From the NCBI GenBank assembly GCA_963808165.1, contig CAWEET010000011.1, positions 186,001 through 250,000 on the forward strand: a DNA stretch of 64,000 nucleotides, read 5' to 3'. Under the pieces are notes generated by a model that saw nothing but the letters and a program-made list of their open reading frames with translations, searched no databases and had not been told where the DNA came from. The stretch is from Thiosocius sp963808165 (GTDB lineage Bacteria > Pseudomonadota > Gammaproteobacteria > Chromatiales > Chromatiaceae). This document shows positions 44,203 to 52,794 of this stretch, piece by piece; within the stretch, counting starts at the first letter, position 1, and every line of letters starts with the position of its first letter. The translations under genes and the position numbers were made by a program.

Positions 44203-45305
44203 CGGTCATTGCCACGCCCGCACCCTACAGCATGGGCCATTCGCATTGCCTGGAGGACGCCGTCAGCGACCTGGCCTGGTCCGGCGACGGCAGCCTGATC
44301 CTGGCCGGCAGCGCTGCGGGGGCGATCCATCGTTTCAGCCGTGGCGGCGACCCGCTGGGCTCCTGGCAAGGTCATCAGGGGGGTATCACGCGCATCTGCT
44401 TCAAGCCCGGCAATGACGCTGCGCTGGCCAGTGCCGGTGAAGATGGGTGCGTCAGGCTCTGGGACACGAACAGTGGATCGGAAACCGCGACCCTGGCGGA
44501 ACAGCAGACCTGGGTCGAACATCTCGCCTGGACCCCGGACGGCCAGGTGCTGGCAGCCGCCGCGCGCAAGACCATCTCGCTTTGGCAGGGCATCGAGCCG
44601 CTGGGCGTCTGGTTCGATGCGCGCCGTCAGATCCTGGCCATGGCCTGGGCACCCGACGGCAAGCGGCTTGCCACCGCGGCCAACAAAGGCCTTTACCTGT
44701 GGCACATGAACAATGCGGCAGCGACCTCCGAGCCGATGCAACTACTCGGCTTTCCCGGCGCTCCCATAGCCCTGGCCTGGCAACCGAACGGCAAGGCACT
44801 CGCCGTCGGCACGCAAGACGGCTTCCTGCAAGTGTGGCGCCCGGCAGGCTTCAGGTCCGGCGCCACAAAAAAGACTGCCAGTCAGCTGACCATGCGTGGC
44901 TACCCCGGCAAAGTCGCCTGCCTCGCATGGCACCCAAGAAAGCCGATCATCGCTACCGCCGGTGGGCCGGACGTGGTGTTGTGGGAACTGCCAGGCAACT
45001 CGGGTGGAGCCAGAGGGAGGCCGTTGCGGCATCACCAGGCGACCATTACCGCGCTCGCCTGGTCGGTCGACGGCCTTCGGCTCGCTTCCGGCGACCGTTC
45101 CGGGCGCCTGTGCATCTGGGATGTTGACGGCAAGGCGGTGTTCAGCCAGGTGATCGGCCAAGAGATCTCGACAATCCGCTGGCACCCGACGCAAAGCATT
45201 CTGACCATCGGCGATACCGCCGGCGGCCTGTATTTCTTCGACCACACGCACCCCGATCAAGATTCAACCACGAGGTCGCCAGACCAGGAGGCAGACATTG
45301 AATAA
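44190..45305 (+). CDS. WD40-repeat protein (module 2)
   Basis: The protein is 371 residues made of WD40 blades, for example AVSDLAWSGDGSLILAGSAA, GGITRICFKPGNDAALASAG with GEDGCVRLWD, WVEHLAWTPDGQVLAAAARK, QATITALAWSVDGLRLASGD with GRLCIWD. About seven blades can be counted, enough for one propeller. No signal peptide is seen, so it should be cytoplasmic and could be a scaffold for the CobW GTPase with which it overlaps. It also overlaps the next gene, the second cyanase, by eight bases. The role is inferred from tight coupling; WD40 proteins next to CobW GTPases occur elsewhere too. Confidence 0.85.
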   Translation: MPGLAVIATPAPYSMGHSHCLEDAVSDLAWSGDGSLILAGSAAGAIHRFSRGGDPLGSWQGHQGGITRICFKPGNDAALASAGEDGCVRLWDTNSGSETATLAEQQTWVEHLAWTPDGQVLAAAARKTISLWQGIEPLGVWFDARRQILAMAWAPDGKRLATAANKGLYLWHMNNAAATSEPMQLLGFPGAPIALAWQPNGKALAVGTQDGFLQVWRPAGFRSGATKKTASQLTMRGYPGKVACLAWHPRKPIIATAGGPDVVLWELPGNSGGARGRPLRHHQATITALAWSVDGLRLASGDRSGRLCIWDVDGKAVFSQVIGQEISTIRWHPTQSILTIGDTAGGLYFFDHTHPDQDSTTRSPDQEADIE

Positions 45306-45738
45306 AGATGATATGACCATGTCCATACTCGCCGCGCGCAAGAAGCTGGGCCTGAGCTGGGAAGAGCTGTCCAAACAAGTCGGCCTTGCTCCGGTATTCC
45401 TGACCTCTGCCTGCCTCGGCATGAACAGCCTGAAACCGGAATACGCGGATAAGGTCGCCGAGGTGCTGGAACTGGGCAGCGAGCTCAGTGATGCCCTTCA
45501 GGCTTTCCCACACAAGAGCTGGGACAAACTGGTGCCCACCGACCCGGTGGTGTATCGGCTGTACGAAATCGTCGGCGTGTATGGCGACACCATCAAGGAG
45601 CTGATCCACGAGAAATTTGGCGACGGAATCATGTCCGCGATCGATTTCAGCATGCATATCGACAAGGAAGAAAACCCCGCCGGGGACCGCGTCGTGGTCA
45701 ATATGAACGGCAAGTTCCTCCCATACAAATCCTGGTAA
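45298..45738 (+). CDS. cynS: Cyanate hydratase (cyanase), copy 2
   Basis: The protein is 146 residues, the same length as copy 1, with R87, E90 and S113 in the catalytic places (YRLYEIVGVYG, GDGIMSAIDF). It should turn cyanate and bicarbonate into ammonia and carbon dioxide. The start is a TTG: AGGAGG lies exactly six bases before it, and an internal ATG at 45313 would be 15 bases further. The start overlaps the end of the WD40 gene. The N-terminal helical domain differs more from copy 1 (LAARKKLGLSWEELSKQVGL) than the catalytic domain does. It is the sixth gene of the module 2 operon. Confidence 0.92.
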   Translation: MNKDDMTMSILAARKKLGLSWEELSKQVGLAPVFLTSACLGMNSLKPEYADKVAEVLELGSELSDALQAFPHKSWDKLVPTDPVVYRLYEIVGVYGDTIKELIHEKFGDGIMSAIDFSMHIDKEENPAGDRVVVNMNGKFLPYKSW

Positions 45739-45782
45739 GCCCAACGCGCATCTGTACCAATCAATACACCGAGGTAATCGAA

Positions 45783-46436
45783 ATGACCATGAAATCCCGT
45801 CCCATTGCACAACACTCTCTCATGGCTGGGCTGCTGACGGCCGGCACCACGTTCATGGCTGCCCCACTCGCATATGCTCACCACCCGATGGACGGTGCTA
45901 CCCCGACCACTTTCATGCAAGGTCTGTTGTCGGGCATAGCCCACCCGGTGATCGGTCTCGATCACTTCGCCTTCCTGATGGTTGCAGCCCTGCTGAGCAT
46001 CACCTTGAAGGGCTGCGCTCGCTATCTGGTTCCGCTCGCATTTGTGGGCGCCACGGTAGCCGGCACGCTTTATCATCTAGGTGCAGCCGAGCTGCCGATG
46101 ACCGAGACGGTTGTTGCTCTGTCCGCTTTGCTCGGCGGTGTAGCGGTTCTGCTCAAGCGCAGCGCACCGGCACTGCTCGTCGCGGCGCTGTTTGGAATGA
46201 TCGGTGTGTTCCATGGTTACGCCTATGGTGAGTCCATCGTCGGCGCCGAGCGGGCACCGCTGCTGTCATACCTGCTCGGCTTCGCATTGATCCAGTACGC
46301 GATCATTGCCGGCGGCGTAAAGGCCCTGTCGTTGATTGCCGGGCGCTCCGAGCATCTTCAGTCTCTGGCGATACGTTCGGTTGGCCTGTTCGCGGCAGCC
46401 ACCGGCGCATTGTTCCTCGGCATGAGCCTTTCCTGA
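45783..46436 (+). CDS. HupE/UreJ family metal permease (module 2)
   Basis: The protein is 217 residues with a cleavable leader (HSLMAGLLTAGTTFMAAPLA ending YAH) and about six spans. The family motif HPVIGLDHFAFLMVAAL (HPxxGxDH) lies in the first span, with GVFHGYAYGES in a later span. Members move nickel or cobalt across the inner membrane. With the CobW GTPase in the same operon it suggests a metal supply line for an enzyme of this pathway. Cyanase itself needs no metal, so the client is unknown. GAGGT precedes the ATG. Confidence 0.8.
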   Translation: MTMKSRPIAQHSLMAGLLTAGTTFMAAPLAYAHHPMDGATPTTFMQGLLSGIAHPVIGLDHFAFLMVAALLSITLKGCARYLVPLAFVGATVAGTLYHLGAAELPMTETVVALSALLGGVAVLLKRSAPALLVAALFGMIGVFHGYAYGESIVGAERAPLLSYLLGFALIQYAIIAGGVKALSLIAGRSEHLQSLAIRSVGLFAAATGALFLGMSLS

Positions 46437-46456
46437 TAGAACTATCCGCCTGCCAG

Positions 46457-46494
46457 CGAGCCCCGTGAACCCGGGGCCCTGTCGGGCGGGCTCG
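46457..46494 (+). terminator. Intra-operon hairpin after the HupE-type gene
   Basis: CGAGCCC at 46457-46463 pairs with GGGCTCG at 46488-46494, and an inner CCCGGGG stem can also form. No T run follows, so it may attenuate or process the message rather than end it. The rhodanese gene starts 47 bases later. Confidence 0.4.
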
Positions 46495-46540
46495 AACCGA
46501 AAATAACCCCAGTAGACAGATTCCAATCGGAGACCCCGAC

Positions 46541-47413
46541 ATGACGGATAACATTCTCATCTCGCCGAAGCAGTTGCTCAAGATGAGCAAATCATTGCCC
46601 ACGGTGATCATCGACACACGTGCGCCAGATGCCTATGCCGCCGGACATATTCCCGGCGCGGTCAATCTGCATGACATCTTCACCTTCCTCGCCACTTCCT
46701 CCAAGGAAGGCCTCGAGGAGCTGCGCGGCAAGTTTGCCGAGGCCTTTGGCGCGACCGGCCTGTCGGGCGGGGAAGTCGCAGTGATCTATGAAGACAGCAT
46801 GAATACCGGTTTTGGTCAGTCCTGCCGTGGCTATTTCCTGCTCCAGTTTCTCGGTTATACCAAGGCCGCCATTCTGCACGGTGGCTATCAAGCCTGGCTT
46901 GCCGAGGCGTTGCCGACCACCACCGAGATCCCCAGCCCGCAAACCAAGACCTTCCCCGTCGATGAAACATCGGCCAGCATCATGCTCACCAGGGAGGACA
47001 TGCTGTCGTCACTGGAGAAAGACGATATCGTCAAACTGGATGTGCGCGATGTCGACGAGTGGGTCGGTACCATTTCATCGCCTTATGGCGTCGATTTCTG
47101 CCCCCGCAAGGGACGCATTCCGGGCGCCGTCTGGCTGGAGTGGTACCGGATGATGAAACCGGGAGAGGAAGTGCCGGTATTCAAATCACAGGCGGAGTTG
47201 CAGGCCGAGTGTGGCACCGTCGGTATAACTCCAGACTCCACGGTTTATATCTATTGCTTCAAGGGAGCGCGCGCATCCAACACCTTCGTTGCGCTGAAGG
47301 AGGCCGGGGTGAGAGACGTCCGTCTGTACTTCGGCTCGTGGAACGAATGGTCGAGGGATCCAGGTCTACCCATCGAAACCGGTCACCCGGCATTGGCCTG
47401 GAAGGCTGCGTGA
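46541..47413 (+). CDS. Two-domain sulfurtransferase (rhodanese) (module 2)
   Basis: The protein is 290 residues with an inactive N-terminal rhodanese domain (TVIIDTRAPDAYAAGHIPGA) and an active C-terminal one. The catalytic loop YCFKGARAS puts the sulfur-carrying Cys at residue 239. The residues CxxGxRA fit the thiosulfate sulfurtransferase type rather than mercaptopyruvate (CGSGVTA). Such enzymes pass sulfane sulfur from thiosulfate to cyanide, forming thiocyanate. There is no signal peptide, so it is cytoplasmic. Its presence in a cyanate operon suggests handling of cyanide, thiocyanate or sulfur released with cyanate. GGAG precedes the ATG. Confidence 0.85.
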   Translation: MTDNILISPKQLLKMSKSLPTVIIDTRAPDAYAAGHIPGAVNLHDIFTFLATSSKEGLEELRGKFAEAFGATGLSGGEVAVIYEDSMNTGFGQSCRGYFLLQFLGYTKAAILHGGYQAWLAEALPTTTEIPSPQTKTFPVDETSASIMLTREDMLSSLEKDDIVKLDVRDVDEWVGTISSPYGVDFCPRKGRIPGAVWLEWYRMMKPGEEVPVFKSQAELQAECGTVGITPDSTVYIYCFKGARASNTFVALKEAGVRDVRLYFGSWNEWSRDPGLPIETGHPALAWKAA

Positions 47414-47423
47414 GGGAAAAGAG

Positions 47424-47885
47424 ATGATGTCCGCAATTGTCCAGGCGATTCATGGAATGGCCGCCGTCGCATGGGTAGGCGGCATCTTCTTTGCCTATAT
47501 GGCACTGAGGCCGGCTGCCAATGCCACACTGGAACCGCCACAGCGGGTGCGCTTATGGCAGTCGGCCTACCGGCATTTTTTCCCCTGGGTCTGGGGAATG
47601 ATCAGCCTGCTGCTGCTCACCGGATATGCGGACCTGTTCATGCGTTTCGGCGGCTTCACAAATGATGCCCTGTATCTGAAGTTGATGCACGGTATCGGGC
47701 TGCTGATGGTGGCATTCTTTGCCTACCTGTACTTTGGGCTCTATCGCAAGCTGAGCAAGGCGGTGATCAGCGATGACGTGAAAGGAGCCGCGGCCGTGAT
47801 GATGAAGATGCGGCCGGTAATGGCGACAAACCTCATTCTGGGCATGCTGTTGACCGCCATCGGGATCAGTGGTTCGGCAATGTAA
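47424..47885 (+). CDS. CopD-like integral membrane protein (module 2)
   Basis: The protein is 153 residues with four spans (VQAIHGMAAVAWVGGIFFAY, WVWGMISLLLLTGYADLFM, LKLMHGIGLLMVAFFAYLYF, ATNLILGMLLTAIGISGSAM). The paired His residues (IHGMAAVAWVGG, LMHGIGL) are typical of CopD and related DUF2269/DUF4149 proteins, where they may bind heme or copper. It starts ten bases after the rhodanese stop and appears to be the last gene of the module 2 operon. Role unknown. Confidence 0.7.
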   Translation: MMSAIVQAIHGMAAVAWVGGIFFAYMALRPAANATLEPPQRVRLWQSAYRHFFPWVWGMISLLLLTGYADLFMRFGGFTNDALYLKLMHGIGLLMVAFFAYLYFGLYRKLSKAVISDDVKGAAAVMMKMRPVMATNLILGMLLTAIGISGSAM

Positions 47886-48372
47886 GGGGCGGATGAGCGA
47901 GCGCGATCGTCCAGACGGATTTGCCTCCGGGCATGCATTCCGGCACGGGGTCGGATCCACACCCGCTCGCTGATCGGCAGCGCGTCCGGTGAACGCGGGC
48001 CGAAAACCCGGAGTCGAAGCAGATTGCCTTACCCCGGCTACCGGGCCGGGTCTTGCATCAGCATGATCGGCGCAGTTCCCCTACCCAGATCACAGCCAGC
48101 CGATCCGCCAGCGTGATATGCCTGACAGCCGAACGGAAGTCGCGCTGCTGCGGGGCTTAAAGCCGGTCGGCGACTATCGGATCAGATCACGACCATTCCG
48201 GCGTACCCGCCGGCCCTTCATAAAAAAGAATTTGATTTCCCGCAAACCGCTTCGTATCAGCCTCCCCAAAGTGACGGCTTGCCGGCTAGTCTTTAATTAA
48301 TGAACACCGGCAATCGGGAAATAAGGGCTTGAGGTCACAACGAGCCTTGTCCGGCAACTGCGGAGGTCACGA
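47886..48372. other. Intergenic region after module 2
   Basis: No gene is supported. An AT-rich stretch near 48215-48310 (AAAAAAGAATTTG, TTTAATTAATG) is the likely promoter zone for the GYD-domain gene. No sigma-54 pattern is seen here. Confidence 0.4.
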
Positions 48373-48666
48373 ATGGCGAAATATGTGAGTCTGGTCAACT
48401 TCACCGATCAGGGGATAAAGGTTATCCGCAACACCGTCGAACGCGCTGATGCGTTTCGAAAGACCGCCCAGGAGATGGGGGTCGAGGTCCTGGAGATCTA
48501 TTGGACACTGGGTGTCTCGGACCTCGTCATTGTGGTCGAGGCACCGGACGACGAGATCGTCGCTACGTTGTTCTTCTCTATCGGCAGTCTTGGAAACATC
48601 CGTGCCCACACAATGCGTGCCTTCACCGTCGATGAGATGTCGAATATTATCGGCAGGATCCCTTGA
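48373..48666 (+). CDS. GYD domain protein
   Basis: The protein is 97 residues and one GYD domain: MAKYVSLVNFTDQGIKVIRN, EVLEIYWTLGVSDLVIVVEA (in place of the classical GxYD), and IGSLGNIRAHTMRAFTVDEM. GYD proteins are small ferredoxin-like folds of unknown role, often in carbon-fixation or sulfur bacteria. GGAGG before the ATG supports the start. It is monocistronic. Confidence 0.8.
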   Translation: MAKYVSLVNFTDQGIKVIRNTVERADAFRKTAQEMGVEVLEIYWTLGVSDLVIVVEAPDDEIVATLFFSIGSLGNIRAHTMRAFTVDEMSNIIGRIP

Positions 48667-49042
48667 GCCACCGCCCCAGGAAAAGGTTCGGCCGGAACTC
48701 GCTACACCGCGTCGCGGTGTCGTTGCGTCTGGTCACGGCTTATCGCCCGATCAAAGGCAAGACTTGTCCGAATTGCGGCTTGTGGCCGGTTCTGAGCAAG
48801 CGGCCATTCAATTGTGCAGCGCAGTAGGCTGCAGTCGAGCCAGGTTGGGCCGAAACCCGGCCGCAGACCAATTCCGGCGTTCCCGGCGCCAAGCACCTCG
48901 GGTGAATGGGTTCATTGGACTGGAGGATAGTCGTCATGCGGCGCTGCTTCCGGAGCGGATCGACAGGTGCATCGAGGAAGACAGTCAACCTTTATGCCGC
49001 CTGTGCGACATATTGAGTCCTGGTCCCTGTAAAGAGGTGTTG
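48667..49042. other. Intergenic region with a weak dispersed repeat
   Basis: The part around 48780-48850 shares short blocks with 12245-12330 (GGCCGGTT, GCGCA-TAGGCTG-AGTCGA). No gene is supported. Confidence 0.3.
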
Positions 49043-49342
49043 ATGATGTCTGTGGTTCCCGAACGGTTCTCGAATATCTGCTGTGGCGCCCTGTGCGTTA
49101 CGCTGCTCGCCGGTATGATGTTCACTTCGACTGCCATCTCAGACGACGAGGACGTTGCGACAGGTTCGGCGGCAGCGGCCATTCGCGAGGCCGGCTATCC
49201 ATGTGCGCACGTGACCAATATGGAACGCTCCAAGGAAGCGGCCGCCGAGGGTTTCACGATCTGGAAAGTACGCTGCAACTCCGGCGGTTTCAAAGTCACG
49301 TTCAAGGGCGATGCGGGGTCAGAGGTGGTCCCGCTCGACTGA
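49043..49342 (+). CDS. Small secreted protein
   Basis: The protein is 99 residues with a signal peptide (FSNICCGALCVTLLAGMMFT ending TAIS). The mature part has two Cys (GYPCAHVTNME, WKVRCNSGGFKV) that may form a disulfide in the periplasm, and a core FTIWKVRCNSGGFKVTFKGD. AGAGG lies five bases before the ATG at 49043. I recognise no named family. Confidence 0.6.
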   Translation: MMSVVPERFSNICCGALCVTLLAGMMFTSTAISDDEDVATGSAAAAIREAGYPCAHVTNMERSKEAAAEGFTIWKVRCNSGGFKVTFKGDAGSEVVPLD

Positions 49343-49624
49343 TCTGTGCCGAGCATGAGCTTCTACAGGCCTGCAATTCGAGGCCCGGAATTTGCCGCCT
49401 CTGGTGGCAACCGATGGTGGTACAACCGGACGATTCGGACAAAGCTGACTTGGGAACTGGCTCCGCAACGGACAGTTCGTCAGCCCTGAGCCATTATTTG
49501 GGCGCCTATCGCTGAGCGCCTGATCTTTGACCAGGTTGCGCGGCATAATCCCGTGCGCGGCGGAGATACGCGACTCCGCGCATTTCAGTTCACGAAGTAA
49601 CTCTATTTCGACTGCCAACAGCCA

Positions 49625-50158
49625 ATGATTCGAATCCGTGAAGCAACCAATCTGGATCGTGAGAGTATCCGCGCAGTGCATCTGAGTGCCTTCCCAGAAG
49701 GCGAGAACCGGACGGTGGCAACGCTCGCAGATGATCTGCTGAGGGAAGAGACAGATCCGGAAACATTTGCCTTGGTTGCGGAGATTGATGGCACAGTGGC
49801 AGGCCACATTGCGTTTAGCCCCGTAACTGCTGACATCAACGAGCCATGGAATGGCTACATTTTGGCACCACTTGCGGTGAAGCCCGGATATCAACAACGT
49901 CGAGTCGGGTCGAGACTCATAGAAAGCGGCATAGCGCGCCTATCGGCAAACGGGGTAAATGTTCTTTTCGTATATGGCGATCCGGAGTATTACGGCAAAT
50001 TCGGGTTCAACGATGACACTGCTTCCGGATACTCGCCGCCTTACCGATTGCAGTATCCTTTTGGGTGGCAGGCGATTGCCCTCAACGAGGAGGGTTCTTC
50101 TGGATCGAATGTAAAGATATCGTGCGTGGCTTCGCTGTGTAATCCAGAACTGTGGTGA
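49625..50158 (+). CDS. GNAT family N-acetyltransferase
   Basis: The protein is 177 residues of the YhbS-like GNAT group. It has IRIREATNLDRESIRAVHLS at the start, the acetyl-CoA loop segment LAVKPGYQQRRVGSRLIESG (QxRxGS), and VLFVYGDPEYYGKFGF, a typical C-terminal pattern. It would transfer an acetyl group to an unknown acceptor. The start ATG has no good ribosome site. It is monocistronic. Confidence 0.85.
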   Translation: MIRIREATNLDRESIRAVHLSAFPEGENRTVATLADDLLREETDPETFALVAEIDGTVAGHIAFSPVTADINEPWNGYILAPLAVKPGYQQRRVGSRLIESGIARLSANGVNVLFVYGDPEYYGKFGFNDDTASGYSPPYRLQYPFGWQAIALNEEGSSGSNVKISCVASLCNPELW

Positions 50159-50848
50159 GCGGGCGGCTGAAGGCGATCAAGTCGCTCGCAGTGCTCACTC
50201 GGACACCCGGCATCTGCACGTTTGCGTAGAGCCCGGTCACTGATCACCCAAGGTTCAGCGACGGCAATCCAGATGCAACAATGTTGACATCCTCCGGTCA
50301 GACCACGGGCGCAAACTCCCGCGCAGCAAAGGCGTTTGAATTAGCTTCGCGGGAGTGAGTTGAGTGAATATCACAGGACAATTTGCTTGAGGGCCTCAAG
50401 CAGCGATACGGTCGGGTGATAGCCGGACCCCGGAGCGCTGAACGGTATTCTCACCAGTGGTGCGGAACCGGCCAGAAGTTCAACCTGCATATCTCACCGA
50501 TTTCCTAATGCGGTCGCCGAATACCCTCGCCGTGAACGGGCGCACTCGTTGCAGCCGGTTTGACCTAGTGTCAGCTAAGCCTGCGCCGTCTTGCACTGCG
50601 TGCACCGCGCCACAGCGGCATCTCGACACCCTCGCGACGCAAAAAGGTGAGATATCCAGGTTAAGAACAACCCGGGCCAGATGCAGCCGTCACTCTCATC
50701 TCGGACCGACGCTGGGCCCAACACCTGGCGACTCTCTTGAAAAGCTCCGACAGCACGACAGTGAGCCGTCCATTGACAGCATGGTCGCTAGGTTTGTCGG
50801 AGGAATCCGCAACCAGGGAGTCGGTCAGGCGTGCAACTGCTCCTTGCG
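50159..50848. other. Intergenic region without supported gene
   Basis: Several open frames are present on the plus strand (for example 50457-50873), but none has a ribosome site or a recognisable domain, and their amino-acid composition looks like non-coding GC-rich DNA. Confidence 0.35.
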
Positions 50849-51568
50849 TCAGACCGAACCAGTTGACAGGTAGTTGTCGCGTCTTGCCAGGTATGCGGTC
50901 ACCAGCTGATCCATACCGCCCTGTTCATAGGGGCGTAAGCCGCTGAGCAGAAGGCGCTTGCGGCCAGTGCCGACCACCCTTTCGCCGCACAGAAACTCGA
51001 ACGTCAGGCGCACATCACCGCGTTTGCCATTGACTTGCATACTGCTGTCGGCCAAGCGCAGTCTGACATTCGGAATATCCAAACGCTCGAGTTCGAACTC
51101 CATGCTTTCGTAGATGACCATCGGACGTTCGGTATTGATCATCACGCCCTGATCCTGCAGCAGCGGCACCAGAATGTGCGGAAAATTCTGACCGGAAAAA
51201 GCAACATAGCTGCGCGCCAGGTGCTCGACCAACGGGCAGTGATGCGCGACCTCGCCGCTTCGAGCGACATGCAGATAGCCCTTTCCGTTCGCATCGCACA
51301 GTTCGTAGGCATCACCTGGATCTTCTTCCAGTTGCAAAGTCACATTGGCGCCGACCATGCCGGAAAAACGGAAATGCATGCGCTGGCTGACGCCGTAATG
51401 CTGCAGCAACACAGTGAACAGCAGGTCGCCGGGAACGCAGAAACGTCGATTGTCCGGATCGTGCAGCGGATTGAAGTCGCCGGCGACGGCCTTGGCAAAG
51501 TTGCTGGCCTGTTCGGCGCTGATCCGAAGACCGGAGTCGTCGATAGTGTAGTAATCAGTTAATAACAT
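50849..51568 (-). CDS. DUF3581 family protein
   Basis: The protein is 239 residues. It starts MLLTDYYTIDDSGLRISAEQ, then ASNFAKAVAGDFNPLHDPDN, which matches the start of DUF3581, and has the later block NFPHILVPLLQDQGVMINTE. The NPLHDPD segment resembles the active region of MaoC-type hot-dog folds, so a thioester-binding role is possible but not shown. The start at 51568 is chosen over an upstream ATG at 51610 because the family begins here. It is widespread in gammaproteobacteria and of unknown function. Confidence 0.75.
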   Translation of the reverse strand: MLLTDYYTIDDSGLRISAEQASNFAKAVAGDFNPLHDPDNRRFCVPGDLLFTVLLQHYGVSQRMHFRFSGMVGANVTLQLEEDPGDAYELCDANGKGYLHVARSGEVAHHCPLVEHLARSYVAFSGQNFPHILVPLLQDQGVMINTERPMVIYESMEFELERLDIPNVRLRLADSSMQVNGKRGDVRLTFEFLCGERVVGTGRKRLLLSGLRPYEQGGMDQLVTAYLARRDNYLSTGSV

Positions 51569-51714
51569 AATGGCTTGGGTTCGCGCTGCTGCAAAGAGCG
51601 GCCTTGTCATTGAATTGGATGCATAAGGCCAAAATCAATATTCACCCGCCCAATCGGACATAATCCCAGCCTAAAGCAAATCCTCTCAAATTGTGCACCG
51701 GCTTACGCCTCAGC

Positions 51715-51872
51715 TCAATCTTCGCCTTTGGGCGCCTCGAAAAACGCCCGGCTATCGCCGACGGTGTCTCTGCGCCGCCGGTAATGCCGGCCAGGGTCAC
51801 CTTCTTGACGCCCCGGACGTCATGCAGATAGGCAAGCAGCGGCTCGATGATCTCACTGTTGTGAATGGGCAT
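51715..51872 (-). pseudogene. polX: Internally deleted remnant of DNA polymerase X (polX)
   Basis: The first eight residues (MPIHNSEI) match the start of PolX, and the next ones (IEPLLAYLHDVRGVKKVTLA) match the polymerase core of PolX (EPL-AYL---PGV---VAG). In a shifted frame RRRRDTVGD follows, the RRRxETVGD active loop. Several hundred bases between the start and the core are missing and a frameshift follows, so the gene is dead. Confidence 0.55.
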
Positions 51873-52118
51873 GACGCTGGCTCCATGCGCAGACCTCTAA
51901 CGCTCGGTCCGGCACTGATTTGAACACGCGATGGGCGTTTGACTGACGCCACTCCACAAGCAAACGACGAAATCATATGGGCAGCGGAAAATTTGCCGGG
52001 GTTGGGGCCGCCTTTACCGTGTGACCCACGAGCCTGTATAAGTTTGCTCAGGCCCAAACCGGACTCCACCAGCCTATGACGACGCCTATCAAGCCAATGC
52101 TCGTGGTCGCGCTGTTCC

Positions 52119-52661
52119 TTGCGTTGTCACGATGCCTGGAATGCGCGGGCCAGTCACTTCGAGTGGTCGGTAGCGCGACTGCTCGATCATTACGGACCTG
52201 GGAGTCGCACGATCGTGTGGGCGCACAATACCCATATCGGCGATGCCCGCGCGACCGACATGGTGCGCATTGGTGAGGTGAATCTCGGACAGCTTGCACG
52301 CGAGCGTTACGGCGACAACGCAGTGTTCGCACTGGGTTTCGGCACGGCAACAGGGTCGGTACTCGCTGCGCGCACCTGGGAGGGTCGTGGCTACCTCTTG
52401 GAGACGCCCCTGCCTCGGCCCGACAGCCTCGAAGCGGCACTGCTCGCCAGCGGCGATGGTGACCGGATGCTGATTCTCGATCCGACCTCAGCGGCTACAG
52501 CAATGTTGCGCCGAGTCTTGCCACACCGGGCTATAGGTGTGGTGTTCGCTCCGCAGCGCGAGCGATGGGCGAACTATGTCCCCACGCGGTTGGCGGAACG
52601 CTATGACGCATTTGTCTTTCTCCCGCATACCCACGCGCTGAATCCCTTGCACCCACAGTAA
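52119..52661 (+). pseudogene. C-terminal fragment of an erythromycin-esterase family protein
   Basis: The piece WSVARLLDHYGPGSRTIVWA, NTHIGDARATDMVRIGEVNL, then RERYGDNAVFALGFGTATGS matches the C-terminal half of the family, including the conserved AHNTHIGD. The N-terminal half with the other catalytic residues is missing and the frame opens without a ribosome site. It stands next to the polX remnant, so this stretch is decaying. Confidence 0.6.
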
Positions 52662-52794
52662 CCACCCTGTTCAGATGTGATGACTGCAGTGCGCCCTGGC
52701 TGCCCCGGCCATCATCACCATGGAATTCCTTCCCGCTGATGCAGGTCAGTCCGCTACCTGACCGGAACTGCTGGCGGGGAGAAGCGATGTCCCA

